Source: an uncultured Lentisphaeria bacterium | Lineage (GTDB): Bacteria; Verrucomicrobiota; Lentisphaeria; Victivallales; Victivallaceae | Assembly: GCA_949298075.1 (NCBI GenBank) | Contig: CASFVA010000072.1 | Coordinates: 1 to 52,537 of the forward strand | Direction of reading: 5' to 3' | Length of the DNA stretch: 52,537 nt | In this document: piece after piece, positions 7,972-15,122 of the stretch | Layout of the letters: every line of letters begins with the position of its first letter | Position numbering within the stretch: the stretch's first letter is position 1 | The notes under the pieces: generated by a model | What the model was told of the DNA's origin: nothing | The model's input: only the letters and a program-made list of their open reading frames with translations | Database searches by the model: none | Made by a program: the position numbers and the translations under genes

Positions 7972-9120
7972 TTACAGCGCATAGCGGATTTCACCGCCCA
8001 CCAGCGTTTTCAGCACTGTAAACGATGAATTGAGAATGACCAGATCGGCCAGATACCCCGGTTCAATCCGACCCACATCCCGCAGTCCCAGCGACCGGGC
8101 GGCGTTCCAGCCGGCGGCCTTGACCAGCTCGCAAAGCGGCAATCCGGTCACCTCGTGGACGTTGCGCAGCGCCGTCGCCAGCTGAAGTGTGCTGCCGGCC
8201 AGGGCGCCGCCATCCCGGAGCCGTGCGGCACCGTCGGCCACCACCACCGGCAGCCCCCCCAGCGAATAATCTCCGTCCGGCATGCCGGCCGCCCGCATGG
8301 CGTCGGTGATCAGAATCACCCGGTCGCAGCCCTTGACCGCAAAGACCAGCTGGATCATCGGCGGAGAAATGTGGAGCCTGTCGCAAATCAGCTCAACATA
8401 CACCTCGCGGTTGAGCAGACCGCCGCCGACCAGACCGATGTCCCGATGGTGAAGCGGCGACATCTGATTGCAGAAATGCGAGAGATTGCGCAGCCCCGCA
8501 TCACAGGCCGCTCTGAAGTCAGCATAAGTCGCCGCACTGTGAGTGCAGCTCGGCACAATGCCGCGCCGGAGCAATCCGGCGGTGAGTTCGGATGCGCCGG
8601 GCATTTCCACCGCAAACGTCACCTTGAGCACCTTGAACACCGCATCCAGCCGGGCCACCTCCTCCAGATCCGGCGGCCGGACAAAAGCGGTGTTCTGGGC
8701 TCCGGCGCATTTGGGATTGATGAAAGGACCCTCGAGATGCACCCCCGGAATCCGGCAGCCGTCCGGCAGAGCTGCCGCCTGCCGCACCGCCGTCAGCGCC
8801 CGGACCAGATCGTTTTCCGGCAGCGTCAGCGTCGTCGGCAGCAGAGTCGTGACGCCCTCGGCCAGCTTGGAACGTGCGATCAGCGCAGTGCCTTCCTCCG
8901 AACCGTCGCAGAAATCGAAATTGTTGCGCCCGTGGCAATGCACATCGATGAAGCCGGGCATGACGTAGTTGCCGTTGGCGTGGATTTTCTCCCCGGTGAA
9001 TCTGGCAGGCTTGCCGTTCAGCACGGCGGCAATCCGGCCGTCCTCAATCAGAATGTATGCGTCGTCAAGCTCCACACCGGGAGAAACCAGGCGGGCATTG
9101 CAAATCAGAGTGCTCTTCAT
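7972..9120 (-). CDS. nagA: N-acetylglucosamine-6-phosphate deacetylase
   Basis: A 382-residue amidohydrolase-fold enzyme that removes acetate from GlcNAc-6-phosphate to give glucosamine-6-phosphate. Visible motifs are VHCHG at 60-64 after GFID, GVHLEGPFINP (metal ligand E130), CTHSAATYAD, the LSHFCNQMSPLHHR loop, and ITDAMRAAGMPDG with the catalytic Asp. Length and motif order match NagA. It is cytoplasmic and is the first gene of an operon whose second gene is the secreted lyase copy 2. Its promoter at 9185-9213 faces the promoter of the nucleotidyltransferase-kinase pair. nagB is not in the window. Confidence 0.93.
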   Translation of the reverse strand: MKSTLICNARLVSPGVELDDAYILIEDGRIAAVLNGKPARFTGEKIHANGNYVMPGFIDVHCHGRNNFDFCDGSEEGTALIARSKLAEGVTTLLPTTLTLPENDLVRALTAVRQAAALPDGCRIPGVHLEGPFINPKCAGAQNTAFVRPPDLEEVARLDAVFKVLKVTFAVEMPGASELTAGLLRRGIVPSCTHSAATYADFRAACDAGLRNLSHFCNQMSPLHHRDIGLVGGGLLNREVYVELICDRLHISPPMIQLVFAVKGCDRVILITDAMRAAGMPDGDYSLGGLPVVVADGAARLRDGGALAGSTLQLATALRNVHEVTGLPLCELVKAAGWNAARSLGLRDVGRIEPGYLADLVILNSSFTVLKTLVGGEIRYAL

Positions 9121-9184
9121 GACCGATCCTCAAATTACAGTTGCCAAAAATTCGGCGCCGATTCAAATTCCAGCCGACGCGGGG

Positions 9185-9213
9185 AATATAACCCGGCGGA
9201 AAATTTTTCGCAA
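9185..9213 (-). promoter_or_regulatory. Promoter for nagA-lyase operon
   Basis: On the minus strand TTGCGA (9213-9208), a 17-bp spacer, and TATATT (9190-9185). It is divergent from the promoter at 9277-9305; the 63 bp between the two -35 boxes hold a 10-bp direct repeat. Confidence 0.78.
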
Positions 9214-9222
9214 TGCATTTTA

Positions 9223-9252
9223 CAGCAAAAACATGGATAATTCAGCAAAAAC
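9223..9252. repeat. 10-bp direct repeat between divergent promoters
   Basis: CAGCAAAAAC occurs at 9223-9232 and again at 9243-9252, 20 bp apart (about two helical turns on one DNA face). It sits between the divergent -35 boxes of nagA and the nucleotidyltransferase gene. It is a candidate shared operator; the binding protein is unknown. Confidence 0.45.
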
Positions 9253-9276
9253 TTTGCACCTCTTTCCTTCCGCTCC

Positions 9277-9305
9277 TTGATTAAAGGTTGACGCAATGAT
9301 ATATT
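9277..9305 (+). promoter_or_regulatory. Promoter for nucleotidyltransferase-kinase operon
   Basis: TTGATT at 9277-9282, a 17-bp spacer, and TATATT at 9300-9305. The expected start near 9312 leaves an unusually long leader of about 178 nt before the ATG at 9490. Confidence 0.8.
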
Positions 9306-9311
9306 GATTTT

Positions 9312-9489
9312 CGGTTCGCGCCGGACCGCGCAAGAGGATTCCGGCGAAATCGCCACTCCGCGGCGAGGTATTCCGAATTCCGCGGACCTGGCAGCAACGC
9401 TGAAAAGCAATCCGCAAACTCGCGGATGTCAAGAACTGACCACAGCGGCCGCTTCGGCCGCAAGCCGCTGCGGTCGGGAGGGAATGTAT
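9312..9489 (+). other. Long structured 5' leader upstream of nucleotidyltransferase
   Basis: Most of the only gene-free stretch above 300 bp (9121-9489); the rest holds the divergent promoters and the direct repeat. Hairpins visible by eye are GGCGA/TCGCC around 9353-9365, ATCCGC/GCGGAT around 9410-9427, and CAGCGGC/GCCGCTG around 9443-9470. The last contains an alternative GCGGCC/GGCCGC pairing. It ends just before the Shine-Dalgarno GGGAGGG (9476-9482). The frame stays open from 9304, but there is no good start before 9490. I could not match it to a known riboswitch class. Confidence 0.45.
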
Positions 9490-10401
9490 ATGAAACTGTC
9501 GCTTCTGATTCTCGCCGCCGGAATGGGCAGCCGCTACGGCGGCCTGAAACAGCTCGATCAACTCGGTCCCGGCGGTGAAACCGTCATGGATTATTCGATA
9601 TTCGACGCCATCCGGGCCGGTTTCGAACGGGTGGTTTTCGTCATCCGCCACGACTTCGAGGAGGAGTTCAGGCGCACCGTCGGCAGCCGTTACGAGCACC
9701 GGATTGAGGTTGAGTACGCCTACCAGCGGCTCGATGACCTGCCAGCGGACTTCACCGTGCCCGAAGGCCGGGTCAAACCCTGGGGAACCGGACATGCGGT
9801 CTACGCCGCCCGGGAACTGCTCGACGGACCGTTTGCCGCCATCAATGCCGACGATTTCTACGGCGAAGCCAGCTATCGCGAACTGGCCGAATCCCTGCGC
9901 CGGCCGGTTCCGGCGGATGGCAGAATTCACGGCTGCATCGCCGCATTTGTGCTGGCCAAAACCCTGAGCGAAAACGGCAGCGTTTCCCGCGGAATCTGCT
10001 CGGACGACGGACACGGACACCTGGCCCAGGTGGTCGAACACACCCGGATTGTCCGCCGCGACGGCGGCATCATCAGTCTGAATGAGGATGGTTCCGAAAC
10101 CGAACTGCCCGCAGATGCCCCGGCTTCCATGAACTGCTGGGGCTTCCAGCCGCAGTTCACCGGAGAACTCGAACGCCTGTTCACCGAATTTCTCGCCGCC
10201 CGCGGCCGCGAACTCAAAAGCGAGTTTTATCTGCCTGCCGCCGTCGACACGCTGATCCGCGCCGGCCGGGCGGAAATCGACCTGCTGCGCACCGCCTCCA
10301 ACTGGTTCGGCATCACCTACCGCGAGGACCGGGCCGGCTTTCAGGCGGCACTGGCCGAGTTGACCGACTCGGGAGCTTATCCGAAACAACTTTTCAGGTG
10401 A
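9490..10401 (+). CDS. Sugar-phosphate nucleotidyltransferase family protein
   Basis: A 303-residue Rossmann-like nucleotidyltransferase. The nucleotide-binding signature LAAGMGSRYGGLKQ is at residues 8-21, followed by INADDFYG, which supplies the metal-binding aspartates. Family members transfer an NMP to a sugar-1-phosphate to give an NDP-sugar. The ATG at 9490 is chosen because GGAGG ends 7 nt upstream; another ATG at 9484 is too close. It is 4 bp from a NahK-like anomeric sugar kinase, so the two steps sugar to sugar-1-phosphate to NDP-sugar are encoded together. This is analogous to, but not homologous along its length with, the AmgK-MurU cell-wall salvage pair. The sugar and nucleotide are not known. 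Confidence 0.8.
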   Translation: MKLSLLILAAGMGSRYGGLKQLDQLGPGGETVMDYSIFDAIRAGFERVVFVIRHDFEEEFRRTVGSRYEHRIEVEYAYQRLDDLPADFTVPEGRVKPWGTGHAVYAARELLDGPFAAINADDFYGEASYRELAESLRRPVPADGRIHGCIAAFVLAKTLSENGSVSRGICSDDGHGHLAQVVEHTRIVRRDGGIISLNEDGSETELPADAPASMNCWGFQPQFTGELERLFTEFLAARGRELKSEFYLPAAVDTLIRAGRAEIDLLRTASNWFGITYREDRAGFQAALAELTDSGAYPKQLFR

Positions 10402-10405
10402 CAAC

Positions 10406-11503
10406 ATGCAGAGAACTCAGGAAGAACTCCGGGCGATAATTTCCAAATTCGTCGTTTACGGCGACTATCTGGTCAGTGTTCCTTTCGGCAACGGCAACGT
10501 CAACGACACCTATCAGGTAACTTACGACCAGGGCGGCGCCCGGCTCCACTACATCCTGCAGCGGATCAACCACAGTGTGTTCAAGAATCCGGAGCTGGTC
10601 ATGGAAAACGTCGACCGCGTGACCGCTCACATCCTCAACAAAATCCGCCAGGCTCACGCCGAGACCAAAAAAAGAACCATCCGGCTGTTGCGTACTTCCG
10701 ATAACTGCCCCTACGTTTTCGACGACCGGGGCAACTGCTGGCGGGCCTACATTTTCATCGAGCACGCCCGGGCCTATGAAGTGCTCGAGACTCCGGAGCA
10801 GGCGTTCAAGGTGGCCGAGGCTTTCGGAGAATTCCAGCTCGAACTGGTCGACCTCGACGGCCGGCTCCATGAAACCATTCCCGATTTCCACCATACTCCC
10901 AAACGGATTGAGGCGCTGAAGGAGGCCGTCCGCAATGATCCCGCCGGCCGGGTCAAAAAAGTGCGCAAAGAAATTGATTTTGCGCTTTCCCGCAAAGACG
11001 AGGCCGGAACCCTGATCCGGCTCAACGCCGAGGGCGCGATTCCCGAACGCATTTCCCATAACGACACCAAGGCCAACAACATTCTGATCGACGATCTTTC
11101 CGGCGACGGCATCTGCGTCATCGACCTCGACACGGTTATGCCCGGCATTGCTCTGTACGACTTCGGAGACATGGTGCGCAGCGGCACCAATCCCGCCGAA
11201 GAGGACGAGATTGACCTGGCCCGGGTCGGCATGCGTTTTGACATGTTTGAAGCCCTGTACCGGGGCTTTCTCAGCACCGCCGGCGGCTTCATGACCGAGG
11301 CGGAGCGGGAAATGATGCCCTTTGCCGGCAAGCTCATCACGTTCGAAATCGGAGTTCGTTTTCTGACCGACTACATCAACGGTGACACCTATTTCAGGAT
11401 CCGCCGTCCGGACCACAATCTCGACCGCTGCCGCAACCAGTTTAAGATGGTGCAGTCGATGGAATCGCAGTTCGAACGCATGAAGAAACTGCTCCTGCGC
11501 TGA
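10406..11503 (+). CDS. APH-fold anomeric sugar kinase (NahK-like)
   Basis: A 365-residue aminoglycoside-phosphotransferase-fold protein. The catalytic loop reads HNDTKANNIL (residues 218-227, with D220 as base) and the metal-binding segment VIDLDTVMPG (238-247), then YDFGDMVRSG. This combination and length match N-acetylhexosamine 1-kinases such as bifidobacterial NahK, rather than antibiotic kinases. It would phosphorylate the anomeric carbon of a sugar, probably an N-acetylhexosamine, for the nucleotidyltransferase encoded 4 bp upstream. Shine-Dalgarno AGGTG precedes the ATG. A terminator follows at 11524-11552. Substrate is inferred from family and from the neighbouring nagA. Confidence 0.82.
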   Translation: MQRTQEELRAIISKFVVYGDYLVSVPFGNGNVNDTYQVTYDQGGARLHYILQRINHSVFKNPELVMENVDRVTAHILNKIRQAHAETKKRTIRLLRTSDNCPYVFDDRGNCWRAYIFIEHARAYEVLETPEQAFKVAEAFGEFQLELVDLDGRLHETIPDFHHTPKRIEALKEAVRNDPAGRVKKVRKEIDFALSRKDEAGTLIRLNAEGAIPERISHNDTKANNILIDDLSGDGICVIDLDTVMPGIALYDFGDMVRSGTNPAEEDEIDLARVGMRFDMFEALYRGFLSTAGGFMTEAEREMMPFAGKLITFEIGVRFLTDYINGDTYFRIRRPDHNLDRCRNQFKMVQSMESQFERMKKLLLR

Positions 11504-11523
11504 CCGTCCGGCGGAGCTGACCG

Positions 11524-11552
11524 GCGGAGGATGACCGGCCTCCTCCGCTTTT
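11524..11552 (+). terminator. Intrinsic terminator after sugar kinase
   Basis: GCGGAGGA (11524-11531) pairs perfectly with TCCTCCGC (11541-11548) over a 9-nt loop and is followed by TTTT. It ends the nucleotidyltransferase-kinase operon 20 bp after the stop. Confidence 0.85.
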
Positions 11553-11605
11553 AAGCCTTCCCGTTCCGGCGGGGGCCGGGGACTTCCTCCGCCCCTCCGC
11601 ATCAC

Positions 11606-11649
11606 CCTGCCGGCGTCGTAAGGGCGGAAGCCGGGCGGCGGCCGGCAGG
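11606..11649. repeat. 9-bp inverted repeat in intergenic region
   Basis: CCTGCCGGC at 11606-11614 and its exact complement GCCGGCAGG at 11641-11649, with 26 bp between. No T-run follows, so it is not an obvious terminator. It lies between the sugar kinase terminator and the oxidoreductase promoter region; its role is unknown. Confidence 0.45.
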
Positions 11650-11721
11650 TTCCACCGTCCCGGCACATCGAATTTGCCATTTTTGCATCAAAACTGCTAT
11701 TTATTTTATTCCCGTATGTGG

Positions 11722-11727
11722 TATAAT
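11722..11727 (+). promoter_or_regulatory. Possible -10 box for oxidoreductase gene
   Basis: A consensus TATAAT lies 49 bp before the ATG in an AT-rich patch. No convincing TTGnnn -35 box stands 16-18 bp upstream, so the promoter may be weak or need an activator. Confidence 0.4.
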
Positions 11728-11775
11728 AAGCAGTGACAGCAGGCAGAAATCAGATGCACAACACCGGGAGAAATC

Positions 11776-12939
11776 ATGAACAAAATCAGATTCGGCATCA
11801 TCGGGGCGGATTTTTCACTGCGCGCCGGCATGGTCATGGCGAACTATCCGGCCGACCAGGCTGAACTGGCCGCAGTGTGCGACCATGATCCGGCGCAGCT
11901 GGAGCTCTTCCGGAAAAATTATCCGGATTCCACGGCCGCCCTTTACAGTGATTACCGCCAGCTGATCGCCGATCCCGCCGTCGCCGCCGTCTTCATCATG
12001 GTCCGCGACCGGTACCACGAGGAAATCGCCGTCGCCGCCCTCGAAGCCGGCAAAGCCGTCTTTCTGGAAAAGCCCATGGCCATCACCATCGGGGGATGCG
12101 ATCGGATTCTGGAGACCGCCTGCCGCACCCGGGGCAAACTGATGGTCGGTCACAACATGCGGTATTTCGACTCGGTCCTGAAAATGAAGGAGATCATCGA
12201 TTCAGGCCTCATCGGCGAAATTCAATGCGTCTGGTGCCGCCATTTCGTCAGTTACGGCAGCTGCTATTTCCGGCACTGGTGCGCCCGGAGGGAGAACTGC
12301 ACCGGATTGCTGCTGCAGAAGGGTGCGCACGACATCGACGTCATTCACTGGCTGGCCGGCGGTTATTCCAGCCGGGTGGTCGGAATGGGGCGGCTCTCGG
12401 TTTACAACCGTCCCGGCAACCGGCTGGCACCGGGAGAGAAGCCGGACCGTAAAGTCTCCTTTCGGGATGAATGCTGGCCGCCGGATCAACTCGCCGGACT
12501 TTATCCGGATCCGGATGTCGAAGACCACAACATGCTGCTCATGCAGCTGGACAACGGGGTCCAGGCCTCCTACGAGCAGTGCATGTACACACCCGACGCC
12601 GAACGCAATTACACATTCATCGGCACCCGCGGCCGCCTGGAAAACATCGGCGACACCGGCAACTGCGAAATTCACGTCTGGACCCGGCGCGGCAGCCGCC
12701 GGAATCCTGACATCGTCTATCACCTCAAGGAAAAGCCGGGATCTCACGGCGGCGCCGACGGTCCGATTGTCCGGGCGTTTTTCGACTATGTCGGAAAAGA
12801 CATTCCGCCGCCGGTCCCGCCGACGGCGGCGAGATACGCGGTCGCGGCCGGAGTGCTCGGGCACGACTCCATGCGCCATGGCAGCCAGCCGCGGGACATC
12901 CCGCCGCTTCCGGACCGGCTGCTGGATTACTTCGGCTGA
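11776..12939 (+). CDS. Gfo/Idh/MocA family oxidoreductase
   Basis: A 387-residue NAD(P)-dependent sugar or cyclitol oxidoreductase. The N-terminal Rossmann fold opens with IRFGIIGADFS, a looser glycine pattern than usual. The family signature VFLEKPMAIT supplies the catalytic lysine near residue 99, and KGAHDIDVIHWLAGG carries the active-site His/Asp pattern. The C-terminal alpha/beta domain completes the fold. Shine-Dalgarno GGGAG precedes the ATG. It is monocistronic, downstream of the sugar kinase operon and convergent with sir2 (26 bp between stops). The carbohydrate context suggests a role in sugar metabolism, but the substrate is not inferable. Confidence 0.85.
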   Translation: MNKIRFGIIGADFSLRAGMVMANYPADQAELAAVCDHDPAQLELFRKNYPDSTAALYSDYRQLIADPAVAAVFIMVRDRYHEEIAVAALEAGKAVFLEKPMAITIGGCDRILETACRTRGKLMVGHNMRYFDSVLKMKEIIDSGLIGEIQCVWCRHFVSYGSCYFRHWCARRENCTGLLLQKGAHDIDVIHWLAGGYSSRVVGMGRLSVYNRPGNRLAPGEKPDRKVSFRDECWPPDQLAGLYPDPDVEDHNMLLMQLDNGVQASYEQCMYTPDAERNYTFIGTRGRLENIGDTGNCEIHVWTRRGSRRNPDIVYHLKEKPGSHGGADGPIVRAFFDYVGKDIPPPVPPTAARYAVAAGVLGHDSMRHGSQPRDIPPLPDRLLDYFG

Positions 12940-12965
12940 CCGCCGGGATTTCATCCGGAACCGGT

Positions 12966-13757
12966 TCAGATGGCCGGAGCGACGCCATCCCCGGCCGGGA
13001 ATTCCGTTTCCAGGGCGGAAAACACCAGTTCGAGATCATTGAATTTCAAGTCGGCCTGCCGATCAAGCGGCGTGGGATCCGCATTGACGATTACCACTTT
13101 CCCGCCTCCCTCCAAAGTCCGGTATGGCAGAGCGGCGGCGGGATAAACGGTGAGACTGCTGCCCAGCACCAGAGTGAGGTCGGCGGCGGCCAGTTCCCGG
13201 TCCGCCTGTTCGAGCAGCGCGGCGTCAAGTGTTTCGCCGTAAAAGACAATATCCGGCTTGATGAGTCCGCCGCAGCCGCAGCGCGGAGTTTCGCCCGCCA
13301 TCACCCGGGGGGCGATCTGCCGGTAGGAAAATTCCGCTCCGCAACTCAGACAGCGGTGCCGCGCCGGACTGCCGTGCAGTTCGTACACCCGGTGACTGCC
13401 GGCGCGCTGATGCAGCAGGTCGATATTCTGAGTGTAAACCGCCCGCAATGCGCCGGCGGCCTCCATGGCGGCCAGCACCCGGTGCACCGCCGCCGGATGA
13501 AAATCGTCCAGCCGGTAAATGAACTGTTCCGCCCAACGGTAAAACAGGTCAGGCTCGGACAGAAAAACCTCGAGCGACAGAATTTCCTCGACGTTGCGGC
13601 CATGCCATGGCTCCAGGTAGACCCCGTTTTTGCCGCGGAAGTCCCGGATGCCCGACAAGGTGGAAATGCCGGCTCCGGTGAAAGCCACAGTCCGGCGGGA
13701 TGAACGGATCAAATCAGTCAACCGGCTCAACTCCGGCGATTGCAGTGCTTTGCCCAT
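12966..13757 (-). CDS. Sir2-family NAD-dependent protein deacylase
   Basis: A 263-residue sirtuin. Visible motifs are GAGIS (28-32) with GIRDFRG, QNID (110-113), the catalytic HG (H128), a zinc ribbon with C136, C139, C160 and C162, and GSSLTVYPA for NAD binding. Bacterial sirtuins remove acetyl or other acyl groups from lysines. The ATG at 13757 has a purine-rich AGGGGGG upstream; an in-frame extension to 13862 lacks any family similarity. It is divergent from the LacI-type regulator, with the two -35 boxes back to back. No acetyltransferase or macrodomain partner is adjacent. Confidence 0.93.
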   Translation of the reverse strand: MGKALQSPELSRLTDLIRSSRRTVAFTGAGISTLSGIRDFRGKNGVYLEPWHGRNVEEILSLEVFLSEPDLFYRWAEQFIYRLDDFHPAAVHRVLAAMEAAGALRAVYTQNIDLLHQRAGSHRVYELHGSPARHRCLSCGAEFSYRQIAPRVMAGETPRCGCGGLIKPDIVFYGETLDAALLEQADRELAAADLTLVLGSSLTVYPAAALPYRTLEGGGKVVIVNADPTPLDRQADLKFNDLELVFSALETEFPAGDGVAPAI

Positions 13758-13834
13758 GGCGCCCCCCTGTTTCCCGAACCGTCCGCACCCCCCGGAACCA
13801 TTCCGGGCGGCGGAAAACCGGTCCTCATGGTCCG

Positions 13835-13862
13835 AATATAGCTCTTTTTGCCGGAAAAACAA
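13835..13862 (-). promoter_or_regulatory. Promoter for sir2-family gene
   Basis: On the minus strand TTGTTT (13862-13857), a 16-bp spacer, and TATATT (13840-13835). Its -35 abuts the -35 of the divergent LacI gene promoter. Confidence 0.6.
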
Positions 13863-13890
13863 TTGATTTTCGCGGTTTCCGGGTTAGATT
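13863..13890 (+). promoter_or_regulatory. Promoter for LacI-family regulator
   Basis: TTGATT at 13863-13868, a 16-bp spacer, and TAGATT at 13885-13890, giving a leader of about 25 nt. It is back to back with the sir2 promoter, so one bound repressor could control both genes. Confidence 0.55.
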
Positions 13891-13921
13891 ATGGCAAAGT
13901 TAAATTCCGGAAGCCGCCGCC

Positions 13922-14968
13922 ATGATGATGAAGGAAATCGCCGCCGCCCTCGGCCTCTCACCCGCAACCGTGTCCCTGTGCCTGTCGGAACGCTGTCACA
14001 ACTACCGGGTCAGCAAAGCCACCGTCGCCCGGGTCCGGGCCTACGCCGAACAGGTGGGTTACCAGCCCAATGCGCTGGCCCGGCGGCTGCGCCGCGCCGC
14101 GCCCGGTCCGGTCGGACTGGTGATCTCCCAGGAGCTCGGCGTCGAAAACCGCATCGGAGCGCTGCGGCTGGCCATGCGCCTGCTCGAAGCCGCCGGACGG
14201 GAATTCATCGTCCAGATGTCCATGCGTCACGGTCAGGGCGCCGCCGCCGCCGGACTTCGCAGCCTGGGGGTACACGAGGTGATCTATCTCAGTCGGTTCA
14301 TCGACCGGCCCGGCATTGCGGAACTCACTCCGACCGAGGCGGACGAACTCGAAGCCGATCTGCACCGGATGCGCAGTGTTTTCGGATCCATGCGCGTCTA
14401 CGCGGCGGATTATCCGTTCCCGGCCGCCCCGGGCGTCCGGCTGCCCAATTTCACCGCTTACGGCGTCAACCGGGAACACATTTACATCGAGGCGGCGTCC
14501 ACGATGCTGCGGCGCAGCGGCGGCGATTTCGCCGGCGATGTCAACTGCCTCTATCCCGGAGTCCGCCGGGTCGTTGAGGAAGCCGGTCACCGGCTGCACC
14601 GGCTGGAACTGAGTTTCGACGACAACGCTGAAGTCAGCCATTATGAACGGGGGCGCCGGGCCGCCCGCCGGGCTGCGGAACTGGTCCGGGACCACGGAGT
14701 GAGGAATTTTCTGATCCATAACGACCAGATCGCCGCCGGACTCATGAAAGGACTGCTGGAAACCGGAATCGACATTCCCGGAACTGCCGGCATCATCGGA
14801 TTCGATGACGGTGAAGCCGATCCTTTTTACTGCCGGGAACTCACGTCAATCCGGCTTCCGCTCCAGGAAAATGTGCGATCCATCGTCGCCGCGATCACCG
14901 AGAAGACGGCGCCGCCGCCTGAAAACGAACTGCCGGCCCGGATTGTCTGGCGCGGCTCCACCTGCTGA
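13922..14968 (+). CDS. LacI-family transcriptional regulator
   Basis: A 348-residue repressor-type protein. The N-terminal helix-turn-helix and hinge helix are clear: MKEIAAALGLSPATVSLCLS, then RVRAYAEQVGYQPNALARRL. The effector-binding half is a diverged periplasmic-binding fold ending with the family-typical GIIGFDDGEADPFY and LTSIRLPLQENV segments. A cluster of three ATGs starts at 13922; any could be used. LacI proteins usually control sugar genes. The nearby glycan genes are candidate targets, but no operator could be tied to this protein. The promoter is back to back with that of sir2, so self- and cross-regulation are plausible. Confidence 0.9.
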   Translation: MMMKEIAAALGLSPATVSLCLSERCHNYRVSKATVARVRAYAEQVGYQPNALARRLRRAAPGPVGLVISQELGVENRIGALRLAMRLLEAAGREFIVQMSMRHGQGAAAAGLRSLGVHEVIYLSRFIDRPGIAELTPTEADELEADLHRMRSVFGSMRVYAADYPFPAAPGVRLPNFTAYGVNREHIYIEAASTMLRRSGGDFAGDVNCLYPGVRRVVEEAGHRLHRLELSFDDNAEVSHYERGRRAARRAAELVRDHGVRNFLIHNDQIAAGLMKGLLETGIDIPGTAGIIGFDDGEADPFYCRELTSIRLPLQENVRSIVAAITEKTAPPPENELPARIVWRGSTC

Positions 14969-15122
14969 GCCACCGCGGACAGCCACCCGGCACTGGATCC
15001 GCCACCGTCTCCGGCGCCGACCAGGCTGTATCCGGAACCGGTTGCGCCGCCGGAACCGGCCACCAGGCCAACGGACTCCGGGCGGTTGCGGAAAAATCCG
15101 GCAACAGCCGCCCGCGACGAAC

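Noticed and set aside
9304..9489. In-frame N-terminal extension of the nucleotidyltransferase through the leader
   Set aside because: It would start at a TTG inside the -10 box, and the nucleotide-binding motif expected at the N terminus begins only after 9490, where a good Shine-Dalgarno is placed.
9220..10407. A minus-strand open frame of about 395 codons opposite the nucleotidyltransferase
   Set aside because: The plus-strand gene has clear catalytic motifs; the minus-strand translation has none and is an antisense shadow.
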